A stretch of DNA of 64,000 bases. Origin: Ideonella oryzae. GTDB lineage: Bacteria; Pseudomonadota; Gammaproteobacteria; Burkholderiales; Burkholderiaceae_C. Positions within the stretch are counted from its first letter, which is position 1, and every line of letters starts with the position of its first letter. A program made the position numbers and the translations under genes. The notes under the pieces were generated by a model. That model did not search any database. It was not told where the DNA came from and was given only the letters and a program-made list of their open reading frames with translations. The stretch is taken from assembly GCF_024055665.1 (NCBI RefSeq), contig NZ_JAMXMC010000006.1:1-64000 (forward strand), in the 5' to 3' direction. This document shows, piece after piece, positions 16,432 through 28,769 of this stretch.

Positions 16432-18348
16432 ATGAAGCTACGTCTTGTCCGCGCGGTGAACCGCCGCCTGTTGCCTGCCACCGCGGGGCATGCTGCCGCT
16501 GCGCCCTTTGCGCGTCGCTGGCTGGGCCGTGCCGGTTTGGGGGCGGGCTGGCTCTTGTCGGCCGCGCTGGGCGCCCTGGCGGTGTCGGCCCCGGCGCAGC
16601 CCAATGCGGCACCGGCACCGGCGACCGTGCCAGCATCGGCGCCTGCCTCGGGCGCTGCAGCCGCCGAGACCGCGCCGGTGAACAACTCCTGGCTCGATGC
16701 CCCCATGTTCTACGAGCTGTTGCTCGGCGAGATGGAGGTCTCCACCGGCCACCCGGCCGATGGTTTCGAGGTCATGCTCGATGCCGCCCGCCGCTCGCGC
16801 GACGGCACGGTCTTCCAGCGGGCCATTGAGATTGCCGTGCAAGGCCGCTCGGGCGACCGCGCCCTGCTGGCGGCCAGGGCCTGGCGCCAAAGCCTGCCCC
16901 AGTCCATCGAGGCCCTGCGCACCCAGGTGCAGTTGCTGGTGGCCACCGAGAAGCTCGACGAGCTGGCCGGACCGCTCAAGGAGCTGATCGAGCGCCAGCC
17001 CGAAGCCGAACGCAGTCCGGTGATCGCCGGTCTACCCCGTTTCCTGGCCGGCGTACGCGACAAGGCCCAGGCGCTGAGCGTCGGGCAGACCGCGCTGGCG
17101 CCCTATCTTGATCTGCCCGCCACCCGCACCGCGGCCCGCACCTCGCTGGGCCGGCTGGCTGCGGCCGCCCAGCAGAGCGACCTGGCCATGGGTTACTTGC
17201 AGCAGGCCCATCAGGACGATCCGGCTGCAGCCGGTCCGGTGCTGTTGGCCCTGGACCTGATGGGGCCCAAGCCGGAAGCCGAAGCCGTGGTGAAGGACTA
17301 CCTCGCCCGCCCCGACGCCCTGACTGCCCTGCGCCTGGCCTATGTGCAGAGCCTGGAACAGCGCCAGCGCCTGGTGGACGCCGTGGCCCAGCTGCGCCTG
17401 ACCGTGGCCCAACAGCCTGACATGGCCCAGGCCTGGCTGTCGCTGGGTGCCCTGCTGACCGAGTTGCAAGAGCCGCGCGAGGGCATCCAGGCCCTGGACC
17501 GCTATTTCGCGCTGCAGGCCCCACCTGCCGCCGGAGAGGGCGACGCGAGCGACGACGACAACCAGGACGAACGCCTGCGCCGGACCTACGACTACGCCTG
17601 CGTGGTCCAGGCCGATGCACATGAGCAGCTCGGTGAGCTCAAGGAAGCCACCCGCTGGCTCGACAAGGTGCCGGCCGAGCGCACCGACTTGGCCCTGCTG
17701 GTTCGGCGCGCCTCGCTGATGGTGCGGCAAGGACAGGTCGAGGCCGGGCTGGCCCTGGTGAAGAATGGTGCCGCCCGCGGCAACCCGGACGCACGCGCGC
17801 GGCTGTTGGCCCAGGCCCAGGTGCTGCGGGATGCCGGGCGGCAGCAGGCTGCCTTCGACCTGCTGGGTGAGGCCGTGAAGCAGAGCCCCGAGGACAGCGG
17901 CCTGGTGTACGAGCAGGCCATGCTGGCCGAGCAGCTCAAGCAGTACGACGCGATGGAGGCGTTGCTGCGCGAGGTCATCCGCCTCAAGGCCGACGACGCT
18001 CAGGCCTACAACGCCCTGGGCTACTCGCTGGCCGAACGCGGCGTGCGCCTGGACGAGGCGCTCAAGCTGATCCAGCATGCCGTGGAGCTGGCCCCGGACG
18101 ACCCCTTCATCCTCGACAGCCTGGGCTGGGTCTACTTCCGCCAGGGACGGGCCGACGAGGCGCTCAAGCTGCTCAAGCAGTCTTATGCGGCACGCCCGCA
18201 TGCCGAGGTGGCCACCCACCTGGGCGAGGTGCTGTGGGCCATGGGCCAGCGCGACGAAGCGCTGCGCTACTGGCGCGAGGCCCAGCAGCGCGAGCGGGAC
18301 AACACCGCGCTGCGCGAAACGCTGCAGCGCCTGAAGGTGAAGCTCTGA
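16432..18348 (+). CDS. Tetratricopeptide repeat protein, exported
   Basis: This 638-residue protein begins with a positively charged stretch and a long hydrophobic segment (about residues 30-55), ending in an A-x-A region: a probable signal peptide or anchor. An alanine/proline linker follows, then TPR-like helical pairs over most of the length. The clearest repeats lie in about 505-625 ([50 protein letters not shown]). I start at the ATG at 16432, six bases after TTGGAG; a GTG two codons upstream is possible. It lies directly before lolB (two bases between), a conserved betaproteobacterial pairing, which suggests an envelope role, but no direct function is known. Confidence 0.9.
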   Translation: MKLRLVRAVNRRLLPATAGHAAAAPFARRWLGRAGLGAGWLLSAALGALAVSAPAQPNAAPAPATVPASAPASGAAAAETAPVNNSWLDAPMFYELLLGEMEVSTGHPADGFEVMLDAARRSRDGTVFQRAIEIAVQGRSGDRALLAARAWRQSLPQSIEALRTQVQLLVATEKLDELAGPLKELIERQPEAERSPVIAGLPRFLAGVRDKAQALSVGQTALAPYLDLPATRTAARTSLGRLAAAAQQSDLAMGYLQQAHQDDPAAAGPVLLALDLMGPKPEAEAVVKDYLARPDALTALRLAYVQSLEQRQRLVDAVAQLRLTVAQQPDMAQAWLSLGALLTELQEPREGIQALDRYFALQAPPAAGEGDASDDDNQDERLRRTYDYACVVQADAHEQLGELKEATRWLDKVPAERTDLALLVRRASLMVRQGQVEAGLALVKNGAARGNPDARARLLAQAQVLRDAGRQQAAFDLLGEAVKQSPEDSGLVYEQAMLAEQLKQYDAMEALLREVIRLKADDAQAYNALGYSLAERGVRLDEALKLIQHAVELAPDDPFILDSLGWVYFRQGRADEALKLLKQSYAARPHAEVATHLGEVLWAMGQRDEALRYWREAQQRERDNTALRETLQRLKVKL

Positions 18349-18350
18349 AC

Positions 18351-18878
18351 ATGCCCCCGACACCCGCCGGGCTGCGACGCGCGCTGCTGGGGGCCGGTCT
18401 GTGCTGGCTCGCCGGCTGCGCCACCGCGCCCAGCGGGCCGGTGGACTACAGCGGCCGACTGGCCGTGACCGTGGCGGCCGAAGGCGACCGGCCGGCCCAG
18501 TCGCACAGCGCAGCCTTTGAATTGGGCGGCGATGCGCACCAGGGCCATCTGCGCCTGCTCTCGCCGCTGGGCACGGTGGTGGCCGACGCCAGTTGGGAGG
18601 CCGACCGTGTGCGGCTGGAGACCGGCGACGGCCCCCGCGACTACCCCAGCCTGGAGGCCCTGGCCGAAGACACGCTGGGCCAGGCCATCCCGCTGGGGGC
18701 CCTGCTGGCCTGGCTGCAGGGCCGACCCTGGAACGGTGCATCACATGAGGCCGATGCCCAGGGCTTCCGCCAGCTCGGCTGGGTGGTGGACACCCACGCC
18801 CTGAAGCTCGACGGCACGCTGCTGGCCCGCCGCGAAGCGCCGCCAGTGGTGACGCTGCGTGCCCGTCTGGACCACTGA
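18351..18878 (+). CDS. lolB: Outer membrane lipoprotein LolB
   Basis: LolB receives lipoproteins from LolA in the periplasm and inserts them into the outer membrane; it is itself a lipoprotein. The 175-residue product has a lipobox LAGC with C23 as the lipidation site, then an amphipathic beta-barrel core (YSGRLAVTV, GHLRLLSPLGTVVADASW) typical of the family. The ATG at 18351 follows the upstream stop by two bases and gives the full signal peptide; the longer frame runs over the TPR gene. It leads into ispE. Confidence 0.93.
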   Translation: MPPTPAGLRRALLGAGLCWLAGCATAPSGPVDYSGRLAVTVAAEGDRPAQSHSAAFELGGDAHQGHLRLLSPLGTVVADASWEADRVRLETGDGPRDYPSLEALAEDTLGQAIPLGALLAWLQGRPWNGASHEADAQGFRQLGWVVDTHALKLDGTLLARREAPPVVTLRARLDH

Positions 18879-18916
18879 GGCCCGCCCTTCCCTGCGTCCG
18901 CCACCGCACCCGAGAC

Positions 18917-19846
18917 ATGAGCCTGCACGCGCTGTACGACCTGCCCGCCCCCGCCAAGCTGAACCTGTTCCTGCACGTCACCGGCCGGCGGGACGATGGT
19001 TACCACCTGCTGCAGTCGGTCTTCACGCTGATCAACTGGCAGGACACCTTGCACCTGGAGCGCCGCAGCGATGGCCGGATCCAGCGCCACGACCTGGGCC
19101 CGGCGCTGCCGGCCGAGGACCTCTGCCTGCGCGCCGCCCGCGCCCTGCAGCAGGCCAGCGGCTGCACGCTGGGTGTGGACATCGCCATCGACAAGCAGGT
19201 GCCCTGGGGCGCGGGCCTGGGCGGCGGCAGCTCGGACGCCGCCACCGTGCTGCTGGGCCTGAACCGGCTGTGGGACCTGCGCTGGCCGCGTGAGCGCCTG
19301 CTGGCCCTGGGCGCCACGCTGGGCGCGGACGTGCCCTTCTTTCTGGGCGGACACACCGCCTTCGTCGAAGGCATCGGCGAGATCCTGACCCCGATCGACC
19401 TGCCGGAGAACCGCTGGGCGGTGCTCAAGCCCGCGGCCGGGCTGCCAACCCAGAGAATATTTTCAAGCGAGCTCTTGACGAGAGATACAAAGCCTGTCAA
19501 AGTTGCGGGCTTACTCGCTGAGTTGCAGCGGCAAAGCGAAACGCGACAGACGGCTGAAGAGTCGAATGAAACGTTTTGGGGCCGCAACGACCTGCAAGCT
19601 GCCGCCGAGGCCTTGTGCCCCGATGTGCAGCAGGCAGCAAGGCTCTTGGCAGAACGGTTTGGCAATAGCCGCATGACCGGTTCTGGCAGTGCCGTGTTTG
19701 CTGATGCAGGTGGTGATGACGCGAGTGAAACCGACGCAGGCACTTCACCTGTGGCGACCTTGCTGGAAGGCTCTTGGCCTGAAGGTTGGGTGGGGCGAAT
19801 GTGTCGGGGTTTGGCCAATCATCCACTGAAAGATTGGGTAAACTGA
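18917..19846 (+). CDS. ispE: 4-diphosphocytidyl-2-C-methyl-D-erythritol kinase IspE
   Basis: IspE phosphorylates CDP-methylerythritol in the MEP isoprenoid pathway. The GHMP kinase features are present: K14 in PAPAKLNLFLHV, the ATP loop PWGAGLGGGSSDAAT (96-110), and the LGADVPFF catalytic aspartate segment. The protein has 309 residues. From about base 19448 (residue ~177) to the stop, the base and codon use shifts sharply: AT-rich third positions and codons such as AGA, TTG and AAA that are rare in the first half. The frame remains open and the GSGSAVF family motif is still present, so it should be functional but mosaic. tRNA-Gln follows 39 bases later. Confidence 0.96.
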   Translation: MSLHALYDLPAPAKLNLFLHVTGRRDDGYHLLQSVFTLINWQDTLHLERRSDGRIQRHDLGPALPAEDLCLRAARALQQASGCTLGVDIAIDKQVPWGAGLGGGSSDAATVLLGLNRLWDLRWPRERLLALGATLGADVPFFLGGHTAFVEGIGEILTPIDLPENRWAVLKPAAGLPTQRIFSSELLTRDTKPVKVAGLLAELQRQSETRQTAEESNETFWGRNDLQAAAEALCPDVQQAARLLAERFGNSRMTGSGSAVFADAGGDDASETDAGTSPVATLLEGSWPEGWVGRMCRGLANHPLKDWVN

Positions 19847-19885
19847 AAAGGTTTTCGGGTGTGGCTTTCGGGCCATGTCCTGTGT

Positions 19886-19962
19886 AGGGGAGTCGCCAAG
19901 TTGGTCAAGGCATCGGATTTTGATTCCGACATGCGAGGGTTCGAGTCCTTCCTCCCCTGCCA
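19886..19962 (+). tRNA. tRNA-Gln (anticodon TTG)
   Basis: This is a 77-nt cloverleaf with encoded CCA. The acceptor AGGGGAG pairs with CTCCCCT, G73 follows, the D arm is TCGCCAAGTTGGTCAAGGC, and the anticodon loop TTTTGAT has TTG at its centre. The T arm has GGTTCGAGTCC. ispE-tRNAGln-prs is a familiar order in Burkholderiales. It sits immediately after the AT-rich end of ispE. Confidence 0.97.
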
Positions 19963-20125
19963 AATTTCATTGTTGTTGTCGCGCCCGGTGGCGTGACCCA
20001 TCAGAATCAGACTGCGCCTTCAGGGCGCAGTCGTTCTTTGTGGGCTGTGGCGCGTGCTGCGGCCGCGCACCGCAAGACGCTCGTCTTCGTCACGTACAGC
20101 CTGCCCACCCCCTGGAGCTCCCACC

Positions 20126-21088
20126 GTGCTGTTCAACACCGTTCTCTTCACTGGCAACGCCAATCCCGCCCTCGCCCAGGAAATCGCCACCCACCTCGGT
20201 ACCGAACTGGGCAAGGCGTCGGTCGGACGCTTCTCTGACGGCGAGGTGACCGTCGAAATCCAGCAGAACGTCCGCGCCCGTGACGTGTTCGTCGTGCAGT
20301 CCACCTGCGCGCCGACCAACGAGAACCTGATGGAACTGCTGATCATGGTCGATGCCCTCAAGCGCGCCAGCGCCCGCCGCATCACCGCCGTGATCCCCTA
20401 CTTCGGCTACGCCCGCCAGGACCGCCGTCCGCGTTCCACCCGCGTGCCGATCTCGGCCAAGGTCGTGGCCAACCTGCTCGAAACCGTGGGCGTGGGCCGC
20501 GTGCTGACCATGGACCTGCATGCCGACCAGATCCAGGGCTTCTTCGACATTCCCGTCGACAACATCTACGCCAGCCCGGTGCTGCTGACCGACCTGAAGG
20601 CCAAGGCCTACAAGGACCTGGTCGTGGTCTCGCCGGACGTCGGTGGCGTGGTGCGCGCCCGTGCACTGGCCAAGCAGCTGGGCTGCGACCTGGCCATCAT
20701 CGACAAGCGCCGCCCCAAGGCCAATGTCTCCGAGGTGATGCACGTCATCGGTGAGATCGAAGGCCGCAACTGCGTGATCATGGACGACATGATCGACACG
20801 GCCGGCACGCTGGTGAAGGCGGCCGAGGTGCTCAAGGAGCGCGGCGCCAAGCACGTCTACGCCTACTGCACGCACGCGGTGTTCTCCGGCCCGGCCATCG
20901 AGCGCATCAAGGCCTCGCACCTGGACGAGGTCGTGATCACCAACACCATCCCGCTGAACGACGCCGGCAAAGCCTGCCCCAAGATCCGCCAGCTGTCGGT
21001 GGCCTTCCTGTTCGCCGAAACGATCCGCCGCATCTCGGACGGCGAGTCGGTCACCTCCCTCTTCTCGGAACAGAACAACAACTTCTGA
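20126..21088 (+). CDS. prs: Ribose-phosphate pyrophosphokinase
   Basis: Prs makes PRPP from ribose-5-phosphate and ATP for nucleotide, NAD and histidine synthesis. The 320-residue enzyme shows [14 protein letters not shown] at the amino end, GRFSDGE, the ATP flap [10 protein letters not shown], and the PRPP loop [14 protein letters not shown] choose the GTG at 20126, nine bases after GGAG; it gives the family start [11 protein letters not shown], and the longer frame covers only non-coding sequence after the tRNA. HisG, encoded at 33 kb, uses its product. Confidence 0.97.
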   Translation: MLFNTVLFTGNANPALAQEIATHLGTELGKASVGRFSDGEVTVEIQQNVRARDVFVVQSTCAPTNENLMELLIMVDALKRASARRITAVIPYFGYARQDRRPRSTRVPISAKVVANLLETVGVGRVLTMDLHADQIQGFFDIPVDNIYASPVLLTDLKAKAYKDLVVVSPDVGGVVRARALAKQLGCDLAIIDKRRPKANVSEVMHVIGEIEGRNCVIMDDMIDTAGTLVKAAEVLKERGAKHVYAYCTHAVFSGPAIERIKASHLDEVVITNTIPLNDAGKACPKIRQLSVAFLFAETIRRISDGESVTSLFSEQNNNF

Positions 21089-21181
21089 TCCGTTTCGCCG
21101 GCTGCGAAGGCATCTGCCGACGCGGCCTTTTCAAATGGGGCGCTCTGGTCGCGGAGCACCCCGACTCATTGGAGTAATGTC

Positions 21182-21805
21182 ATGGAATTCGTCGCTTTCG
21201 AGCGCAAGCTGCAGGGGACCGGAGCGAGCCGCCGCCTGCGTAACACCGGCAAGGTGCCCGGCATCGTCTTCGGGGCCGGTGAGCCCGCGATGATCGAGCT
21301 GGACCACAACGCCCTCTTCTTCGCACTGAAGAAGGAAGCCTTCCACTCGTCCGTGCTGTCGATGCAGCTCAACGGCAAGACCGAGAAGGTCCTGCTGCGT
21401 GACTATCAAGTGCACCCCTGGAAGCAGCAGATCCTGCACATCGACTTCCAGCGCGTGGATGACACCACCCGTCTGCACAAGAAGGTGCCGCTGCACTTCT
21501 CCGGCGAAGAAGAATCGGAAGCCGTGAAGACCGACAAGTGCCTGGTCGACCACGTCACCACCGAAGTCGAGATCGAGTGCCTGGCCGTCCAGCTGCCCGA
21601 ATTCATCGCGGTGAACCTGTCGGGTCTGGTCAAGGGCAAGAGCCTGCACGTTTCCGAGCTGGTGCTGCCGGCCGGTGCCAAGCTGGTCAAGCACGGCACC
21701 AAGGACCCGGTCGTCGTGACCGTGACCGAGCCGAAGGAAGAAGAAATCGTCGTGGCCGCCGCGCCGGCCGCCGACGACAAGAAGGGCAAGAAGGGCAAGA
21801 AGTAA
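21182..21805 (+). CDS. rplY: Large ribosomal subunit protein bL25 (Ctc type)
   Basis: This long (207-residue) bL25/Ctc form binds 5S rRNA in the 50S subunit. Residues 1-95 are the L25 domain ([33 protein letters not shown]), followed by the TL5-type beta domain and an acidic, then lysine-rich tail (KKGKKGKK). A TGGAGTAA ribosome site precedes the ATG. It follows prs by 93 bases, the usual prs-rplY-pth order, except that a LysR regulator is inserted before pth here. A terminator follows. Confidence 0.97.
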   Translation: MEFVAFERKLQGTGASRRLRNTGKVPGIVFGAGEPAMIELDHNALFFALKKEAFHSSVLSMQLNGKTEKVLLRDYQVHPWKQQILHIDFQRVDDTTRLHKKVPLHFSGEEESEAVKTDKCLVDHVTTEVEIECLAVQLPEFIAVNLSGLVKGKSLHVSELVLPAGAKLVKHGTKDPVVVTVTEPKEEEIVVAAAPAADDKKGKKGKK

Positions 21806-21843
21806 TCTGCCCCCGGATGCCGACCGACGGGTCGGCCGCCCCG

Positions 21844-21869
21844 AAACCCCGCTGCGGCGGGGTTTTTTT
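21844..21869 (+). terminator. Rho-independent terminator of rplY
   Basis: ACCCCGC, a TGC loop and GGCGGGGT form a GC-rich hairpin followed directly by seven T residues. It stands about 40 bases after the rplY stop, a textbook intrinsic terminator closing the prs-rplY unit. Confidence 0.92.
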
Positions 21870-21909
21870 ATGCCGATCGCGCCCTCACAGCGCCGAACAG
21901 CATTAGGCT

Positions 21910-21937
21910 GGCTGATGTCTCGATGAACACATCAGCC
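21910..21937. promoter_or_regulatory. 9-bp inverted repeat abutting the argP start
   Basis: GGCTGATGT (21910-21918) and ACATCAGCC (21929-21937) are perfect inverted repeats with a 10-base spacer, ending two bases before the argP ATG. It could be an operator for autoregulation by the LysR protein, or an RNA hairpin hiding the start codon. No Shine-Dalgarno sequence is seen, which makes the hairpin reading interesting. Confidence 0.5.
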
Positions 21938-21939
21938 CC

Positions 21940-22902
21940 ATGAATGCCCTGGACCCCGCCGGCCTGGAATGCCTGGCCGCTCTGGCCGAGGCCGGCAGCT
22001 TCGACGGTGCGGCCCAGTTGCTGCACATCACCCAGTCGGCGGTGTCGCAGCGCCTGCGCTCGCTGGAAAGCAATGTCGGCCATGTGCTGGTGGTGCGCGA
22101 GCGGCCGCTGCGGCTGACCGAGCCAGGCAAGGTGCTGCTGCGCTACGCCCGCCAGATGCAGGCCCTGCGGGCCGACGCCGCCCGCGAACTGGGCGCCACA
22201 CTGAACCGCGACGAGCGCCTGCCGATTGCCGTCAATCCGAACAGCCTGGCCACCTGGGTGCTGCCGGCCCTGGACCCGCTGGTACAGCGCGGCCTGCAGG
22301 AAGGTTTCGGTGTGGAGCTGATCGTCGACGACCAGGACTTCACCCACGACTGGCTGCGCCAGGGCGAGGTGCTGGGCTGCGTCAGCACCGTCTCCCAGGC
22401 CCTGCGCGGCTGCGCCTGCCAGGCCCTGGGCGCCATGCGCTACGTGGCCACCGCCAGCCCAGCCTTCGTGGCCCGCCACCTGCCCCAGGGCTTGAACCGC
22501 CGCAACTTCGCCCAGCTGCCCTTCGTCACCTTCAACCGCAAGGACGACATGCAGGCCCAGTGGGTGGCCCAGGCCTTTGGCGTGCGGGACCCCCAACTGA
22601 AGGAACGCTTCGTGCCCAGCAGCGAGGCCGTGGCCCGGGCCGCGGCCATGGGCTGGGGCCTGTCGGTGCTGCCGGAGCTGCTGGCGCGCCCTCTCTTGGC
22701 CGGCGGCGCCTTGCTGCCGGTGCTGCCGGAGGTCCACCTGGACGTCACCCTGTACTGGCACCAATGGAAGCTCAGCGGCGAGGACGGGCAGGCCTCCCGC
22801 CACGGCCTGATGGACCAGATCGGCGAGGCCCTGCTGACCGGCGCCCGCCAGGCCTTGCATCCGGTGCCCGTGGCCGGCGGCGGGGATAATCCCACCCCAT
22901 GA
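21940..22902 (+). CDS. argP: LysR-family regulator, ArgP/IciA type
   Basis: This 320-residue regulator has the amino-terminal winged helix ([53 protein letters not shown]), which matches ArgP more closely than general LysR proteins. A periplasmic-binding-like effector domain follows. In other bacteria ArgP senses lysine and arginine and switches on the exporter argO/lysE, usually divergent from it. No exporter gene is adjacent here: upstream lies the rplY terminator. Its stop overlaps the pth start by four bases, so it may be cotranscribed with pth. The specific ArgP name is inferred from the motif pattern. Confidence 0.82.
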   Translation: MNALDPAGLECLAALAEAGSFDGAAQLLHITQSAVSQRLRSLESNVGHVLVVRERPLRLTEPGKVLLRYARQMQALRADAARELGATLNRDERLPIAVNPNSLATWVLPALDPLVQRGLQEGFGVELIVDDQDFTHDWLRQGEVLGCVSTVSQALRGCACQALGAMRYVATASPAFVARHLPQGLNRRNFAQLPFVTFNRKDDMQAQWVAQAFGVRDPQLKERFVPSSEAVARAAAMGWGLSVLPELLARPLLAGGALLPVLPEVHLDVTLYWHQWKLSGEDGQASRHGLMDQIGEALLTGARQALHPVPVAGGGDNPTP

Positions 22903-23549
22903 TTCGACTGATCGTGGGCCTGGGCAACCCTGGGCCGGAATACGAGGACACCCGCCACAACGCCGGCTTCTGGTGGGTGGACCGGGCGGTGCGCCAACTG
23001 GGCGGCAGCCTGCAGGCCGACCGGGCTTACAACGGCCTCGTGGCCCGGGTGAACCGGCCGGCCGGACCGGTCTGGCTGCTGCAGCCCATGACCTACATGA
23101 ACCTCTCGGGCAAGTCGGTGGCCCCGCTGGCGCGCTTCTTCAAGATCGCGCCGGAGGAGATCCTGGTCGTGCACGACGAGCTCGACCTGCCGCCGGGTCA
23201 GATGAAGCTCAAGCAGGGTGGCGGCAATGGCGGCCACAACGGGCTCAAGGACATCCAGGGCCAGTTGGGCTCGCCCAACTTCTGGCGACTGCGGCTGGGC
23301 ATCGGCCACCCGGGCGTGAAAACCGAAGTGGCGGCCTATGTGCTGCGCAAGCCGCCGGCGGTGGAGCGTCTGTCCATCGATCACACGGTGGACGAATCGC
23401 TGCGCTGCCTGGAGTTGATGCTTGACGGTGCGATGGACAAGGCGATGATGAAGATCCACGCCAAGCCGCCGCGCCCCAAGCCGGCCCGCCCTGCCGGGCT
23501 GGGCAGCGAAGGGGCGGCCACCGTCCCTTCACCGCCCGAGGCCTCTTGA
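22899..23549 (+). CDS. pth: Peptidyl-tRNA hydrolase
   Basis: Pth releases peptides from peptidyl-tRNA that falls off ribosomes. Key residues are N10 and H20 in [18 protein letters not shown], the [11 protein letters not shown] motif, and the aspartate in [11 protein letters not shown], followed by [12 protein letters not shown]. At 216 residues it is slightly long because of a proline/alanine-rich tail. The ATG overlaps the argP stop, and its own stop overlaps the next gene's TTG start, giving a tightly packed unit. Confidence 0.97.
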   Translation: MIRLIVGLGNPGPEYEDTRHNAGFWWVDRAVRQLGGSLQADRAYNGLVARVNRPAGPVWLLQPMTYMNLSGKSVAPLARFFKIAPEEILVVHDELDLPPGQMKLKQGGGNGGHNGLKDIQGQLGSPNFWRLRLGIGHPGVKTEVAAYVLRKPPAVERLSIDHTVDESLRCLELMLDGAMDKAMMKIHAKPPRPKPARPAGLGSEGAATVPSPPEAS

Positions 23550-24082
23550 ACACCGCCCGCCCCCTCACCGTCCTCTCCCTGCTGGGCGCACTGACGCTGC
23601 TGTTCAGCACCGGCGCCCAGGCCACGGTCTACCGCTGCGGCCAGACCTACCAACAGACGCCCTGCGAAGGCGGCAAGCCGGTGGACCTCCCGGCCGGCCC
23701 CAGCCCGGCCGAGGTGGAGGCGGCTCAGGCACGCGCGGCGGCGACCCGCCAGTGGGCCGACGGCATGACCGAGGACCGGCTGGCCCATGAAAAGACCGTG
23801 GCCAAGGCACGCCGGGAAGAGCGGGTCGCCCGCAAAGCCGGCACGTCATCGGGTGCACCACAGACCGCGGAGACCTCCGCCGGCACCACCGGCAGTTGCA
23901 CCGAGGCGCCAGTGCGCCATGCAGGCGCAGTGAGCGAGGCCGAAGCACGTCGGGCCCGCCGGGCGGCCACCCGCTGCAAGGCCCAGGCCGCCTATGCCGC
24001 CCTGCCGGCCAGCAGCCCAACCCCCAAGGCAGACACCGCCCGCCAGCCGCAACCCGCCAGCGCAGCCACGCGGGGCCGCTGA
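23546..24082 (+). CDS. Exported DUF4124-like protein
   Basis: This 178-residue protein starts at a TTG that overlaps the pth stop. Residues 1-27 are a hydrophobic signal peptide ending in AQA. The mature amino end, [21 protein letters not shown], is the small cysteine-paired motif of DUF4124-like periplasmic proteins; the rest is a charged alanine/arginine coiled region. The function is unknown. The weak start codon and the overlap suggest translation by coupling to pth. Confidence 0.75.
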   Translation: MNTARPLTVLSLLGALTLLFSTGAQATVYRCGQTYQQTPCEGGKPVDLPAGPSPAEVEAAQARAAATRQWADGMTEDRLAHEKTVAKARREERVARKAGTSSGAPQTAETSAGTTGSCTEAPVRHAGAVSEAEARRARRAATRCKAQAAYAALPASSPTPKADTARQPQPASAATRGR

Positions 24083-24086
24083 TCCT

Positions 24087-26254
<2,168 letters not shown>

Positions 26255-26409
26255 GGGTGCGATTGTCGCAGGTGCCGCCCGGCGCCACGCGCTGGCCGCC
26301 GTTACACCGCGTTGCCACTGCGTGGGCGGCGCCAGTCCAGACGCGGTTCCGGCCGCTACGATGCGCCGCGCGGCGCACCAGACGCTGCACACACAGGGAG
26401 AGATTGAAC

Positions 26410-27567
26410 ATGCTGACCTTGCAGGCCCCACGCACGGGCCGCACTTCGCTTCTCGCACTTTTGACCGCTGGCCTGCTCGGGCTGGGCAGTTTGACGCATG
26501 CCGACGAACCCGGCATGGACCACCCCGCGGTGGCCCGCTACCCGGGGGCGGAGATGAAGGAATATGACTTCAAGGAGTACGAGCAAGCCCGCCTGCTCCT
26601 CAGTCGACCGTACAAGCTGGGCAATGGTCACTACACCGCCGACAAGACAGAAGTCGTCGAGGGTCAAGTCACCTACCTGAGGTACTCAATTCCCGGAACG
26701 GCCTCTGCCCTTCAGGTCTTCCGCAATTACCAAAGCTCACTGCGCCGCAGCGGCTTTCAGGAACTCTTTGTCTGCGAACGCCCTTGCATCGACGGCAACC
26801 TGGGCGATCTGCGCGAGTTGCTGATGGCGCGCGACCTCTACCTCAACTACCACCAAGACATTCAATACCTGGCTGCTCGGCGAGGCAACACTTCGGTGTC
26901 GCTGGCTGTGAACCACACCGGCAGTGGCCCCGACGGCCGGGCGCTCGTCTGGCTGTTCGTCATCGACAATGGGGGACTGGACGACGCCAAGATGGGCATC
27001 ACCGGCGACAGCCCCATCGCCCAGGCGCTGGCTGCCAGCGGCAAGGTCGATGTCTACGGCTTCCTGTTCGACAGTGGCAAGAGCCAGCTCAAGCCCGGCT
27101 CGGACGCCACCCTGGCCGAGCTGGCCAAGGTGCTGCAGGACAACCCCGGCCTGCGCATCGACGTGATCGGCCACACCGACAACGTCGGGCGCGAGGACAG
27201 CAACATGGCCCTGTCGGCCGCGCGGGCCCAGGCCGTGAACGGTGCACTGGTCAGCCGCCACGGCATCGCCCCTGAACGTCTGAACGCCCTGGGGCGCGGC
27301 GCCAGCCAGCCCGTGGCCGACAACGGCAACGAGGAAGGCCGAGCGCGCAACCGGCGGGTGGAGATCGTGGCCCAGGCCCAGCCAGCGGGTGTCGGTTCCG
27401 TCCCGATGGGCGCCGGCAACCCGCGCACCGTCGGCACCGCCCGCCCGGCGCCCACGCCGCCAGCCACCACCGTGCAGGACCAGGTCAACCAGGTGGGCAA
27501 CACCGTGGACAGGGCCCGCAGCATCGGCGACACAGTGCGCTCCCTGAAGGATCTGTTCGGGCGCTGA
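26410..27567 (+). CDS. OmpA-family protein with amino-terminal DUF4892-like domain
   Basis: This 385-residue envelope protein is preceded by GGGAGAG. Residues 1-~36 form a signal peptide ending near THA. Residues ~37-200 resemble DUF4892 ([33 protein letters not shown]; a FVCERPC cysteine pair). Residues ~220-330 are the OmpA peptidoglycan-binding domain ([44 protein letters not shown]). A proline/alanine-rich tail ends in a helical segment. It probably ties the outer membrane to the cell wall. It separates hisF from the other his genes. Confidence 0.9.
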   Translation: MLTLQAPRTGRTSLLALLTAGLLGLGSLTHADEPGMDHPAVARYPGAEMKEYDFKEYEQARLLLSRPYKLGNGHYTADKTEVVEGQVTYLRYSIPGTASALQVFRNYQSSLRRSGFQELFVCERPCIDGNLGDLRELLMARDLYLNYHQDIQYLAARRGNTSVSLAVNHTGSGPDGRALVWLFVIDNGGLDDAKMGITGDSPIAQALAASGKVDVYGFLFDSGKSQLKPGSDATLAELAKVLQDNPGLRIDVIGHTDNVGREDSNMALSAARAQAVNGALVSRHGIAPERLNALGRGASQPVADNGNEEGRARNRRVEIVAQAQPAGVGSVPMGAGNPRTVGTARPAPTPPATTVQDQVNQVGNTVDRARSIGDTVRSLKDLFGR

Positions 27568-27671
27568 CCCCTCCACAGCCAGAGCACAGCCGGCTGTTAC
27601 CCGCTTTGCCGGGCCATGCCAAGAATGGGCCTTACGGGCGCGCGTGGCGCCCGCCCCTACAGGAGACAGGC

Positions 27672-28250
27672 ATGCCCAAGAAGATCCTCATGCTGTGCGG
27701 CGACTACGCCGAGGACTACGAAACCATGGTGCCCTTCCAGGCCTTGCAGGCCGTGGGCCACACTGTGCACGCGGTGGCCCCGGACAAGAAGGCCGGTGAC
27801 TGGGTGCACACCGCGGTGCACGATTTCGAAGGGGCGCAGACCTACAGCGAGAAGCCGGGCCACCACTTCACACTCAACGCCAGCTTCGCCGAGGTGAAGC
27901 CCGAGGCCTATGACGCGCTGGTGATCCCGGGTGGCCGGGCGCCGGAGTACCTGCGCATGAACGCCCGGGTGGTCGAGATCACCCGCCACTTCCTGGCCGC
28001 CGACAAGCCGGTGGCCGCCGTCTGCCACGGCGCGCAGCTGCTGGCCGCCACCGGTCTGCTCAAGGGCCGCCGCGTGTCGGCCTACCCGGCCTGCCAGGTC
28101 GAGGTGGAACTGGCCGGGGCCGAGTACTGCGGCATCCCGGTGGACGCTGCCATCACCGACGGCAAGCTGGTGACCGCCCCCGCCTGGCCCGCCCACCCGG
28201 CGTGGATCGGCCAGTTTCTGGCGGTGCTGGGCACGCGCATCGAGACCTGA
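27672..28250 (+). CDS. DJ-1/PfpI family protein
   Basis: This 192-residue class I glutamine amidotransferase-like protein carries the nucleophile elbow [10 protein letters not shown] with C118-H119 and E14 in the amino-terminal GDYAEDYE stretch. These residues form the DJ-1/PfpI active site. Family members include glyoxalases, deglycase-like stress proteins and peptidases, and sequence alone does not choose among them. A strong AGGAGACAGG ribosome site precedes the ATG at 27672; upstream codons in frame lack family similarity. Confidence 0.9.
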   Translation: MPKKILMLCGDYAEDYETMVPFQALQAVGHTVHAVAPDKKAGDWVHTAVHDFEGAQTYSEKPGHHFTLNASFAEVKPEAYDALVIPGGRAPEYLRMNARVVEITRHFLAADKPVAAVCHGAQLLAATGLLKGRRVSAYPACQVEVELAGAEYCGIPVDAAITDGKLVTAPAWPAHPAWIGQFLAVLGTRIET

Positions 28251-28319
28251 CCCGATGGCGGGGACGCGCACGCTGCCCTAGAGTGGCCGCTCCGTCCCCA
28301 TTCTTCGCGAGGCTTGGCC

Positions 28320-28769
28320 ATGTGCGAGATCTTCATCGGCGCCGACCCCCTCAGCTACGAGAGCCGGACCCGCTCCGTGCGCCTGCACGGGGTGGTCACC
28401 AGCATCCGGCTGGAACACCTGTTCTGGGACGTGCTGGACGAGATTGCCGGACGTGACGGGCTGACCGTGGTGCAGCTGATCGAGAAGCTCTACGACGAGC
28501 TGATCGCCGCCCGCGGGGAGGCCGGCAACTTCGCGTCCTTCCTGCGGGTGAGCGCCCTGCGCTACGAGGCCCTGCTGGCCCACCAGGCCATCCCCGCCGA
28601 TGTGGCCGTGCCGCTGCGCGGCCTGGATGCGCGCGCGGCCGTGCAGAAACTGCCGGCCCACTGGCGGAGCCACACCGGCCGGGCCCTGCGGCCCAGCCTG
28701 CAGGGGCCTCAGGCACCCAGTTCGTCGGCGCGCAGCTGCGCGGCGGAGAAGTCCAGCGCGCCGGTGTAG
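28320..28769 (+). CDS. Ribbon-helix-helix domain protein
   Basis: This 149-residue protein has, in residues ~18-60, the RHH_4 pattern: a strand [15 protein letters not shown], then helices [13 protein letters not shown] and [13 protein letters not shown]. Such proteins bind DNA as dimers or act as small regulators. The C-terminal ~35 residues are low-complexity and overlap the 3' end of hisA on the other strand by 61 bases, so the tail may be a chance extension. The ATG at 28320 has GAGG eight bases before it; a TTG two codons upstream is less likely. Confidence 0.75.
   Translation: MCEIFIGADPLSYESRTRSVRLHGVVTSIRLEHLFWDVLDEIAGRDGLTVVQLIEKLYDELIAARGEAGNFASFLRVSALRYEALLAHQAIPADVAVPLRGLDARAAVQKLPAHWRSHTGRALRPSLQGPQAPSSSARSCAAEKSSAPV

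Noticed and set aside
17032-18981. A 649-codon minus-strand frame opposite the TPR gene and lolB
   Set aside because: Shadow of two supported genes; no motif and no start signal.
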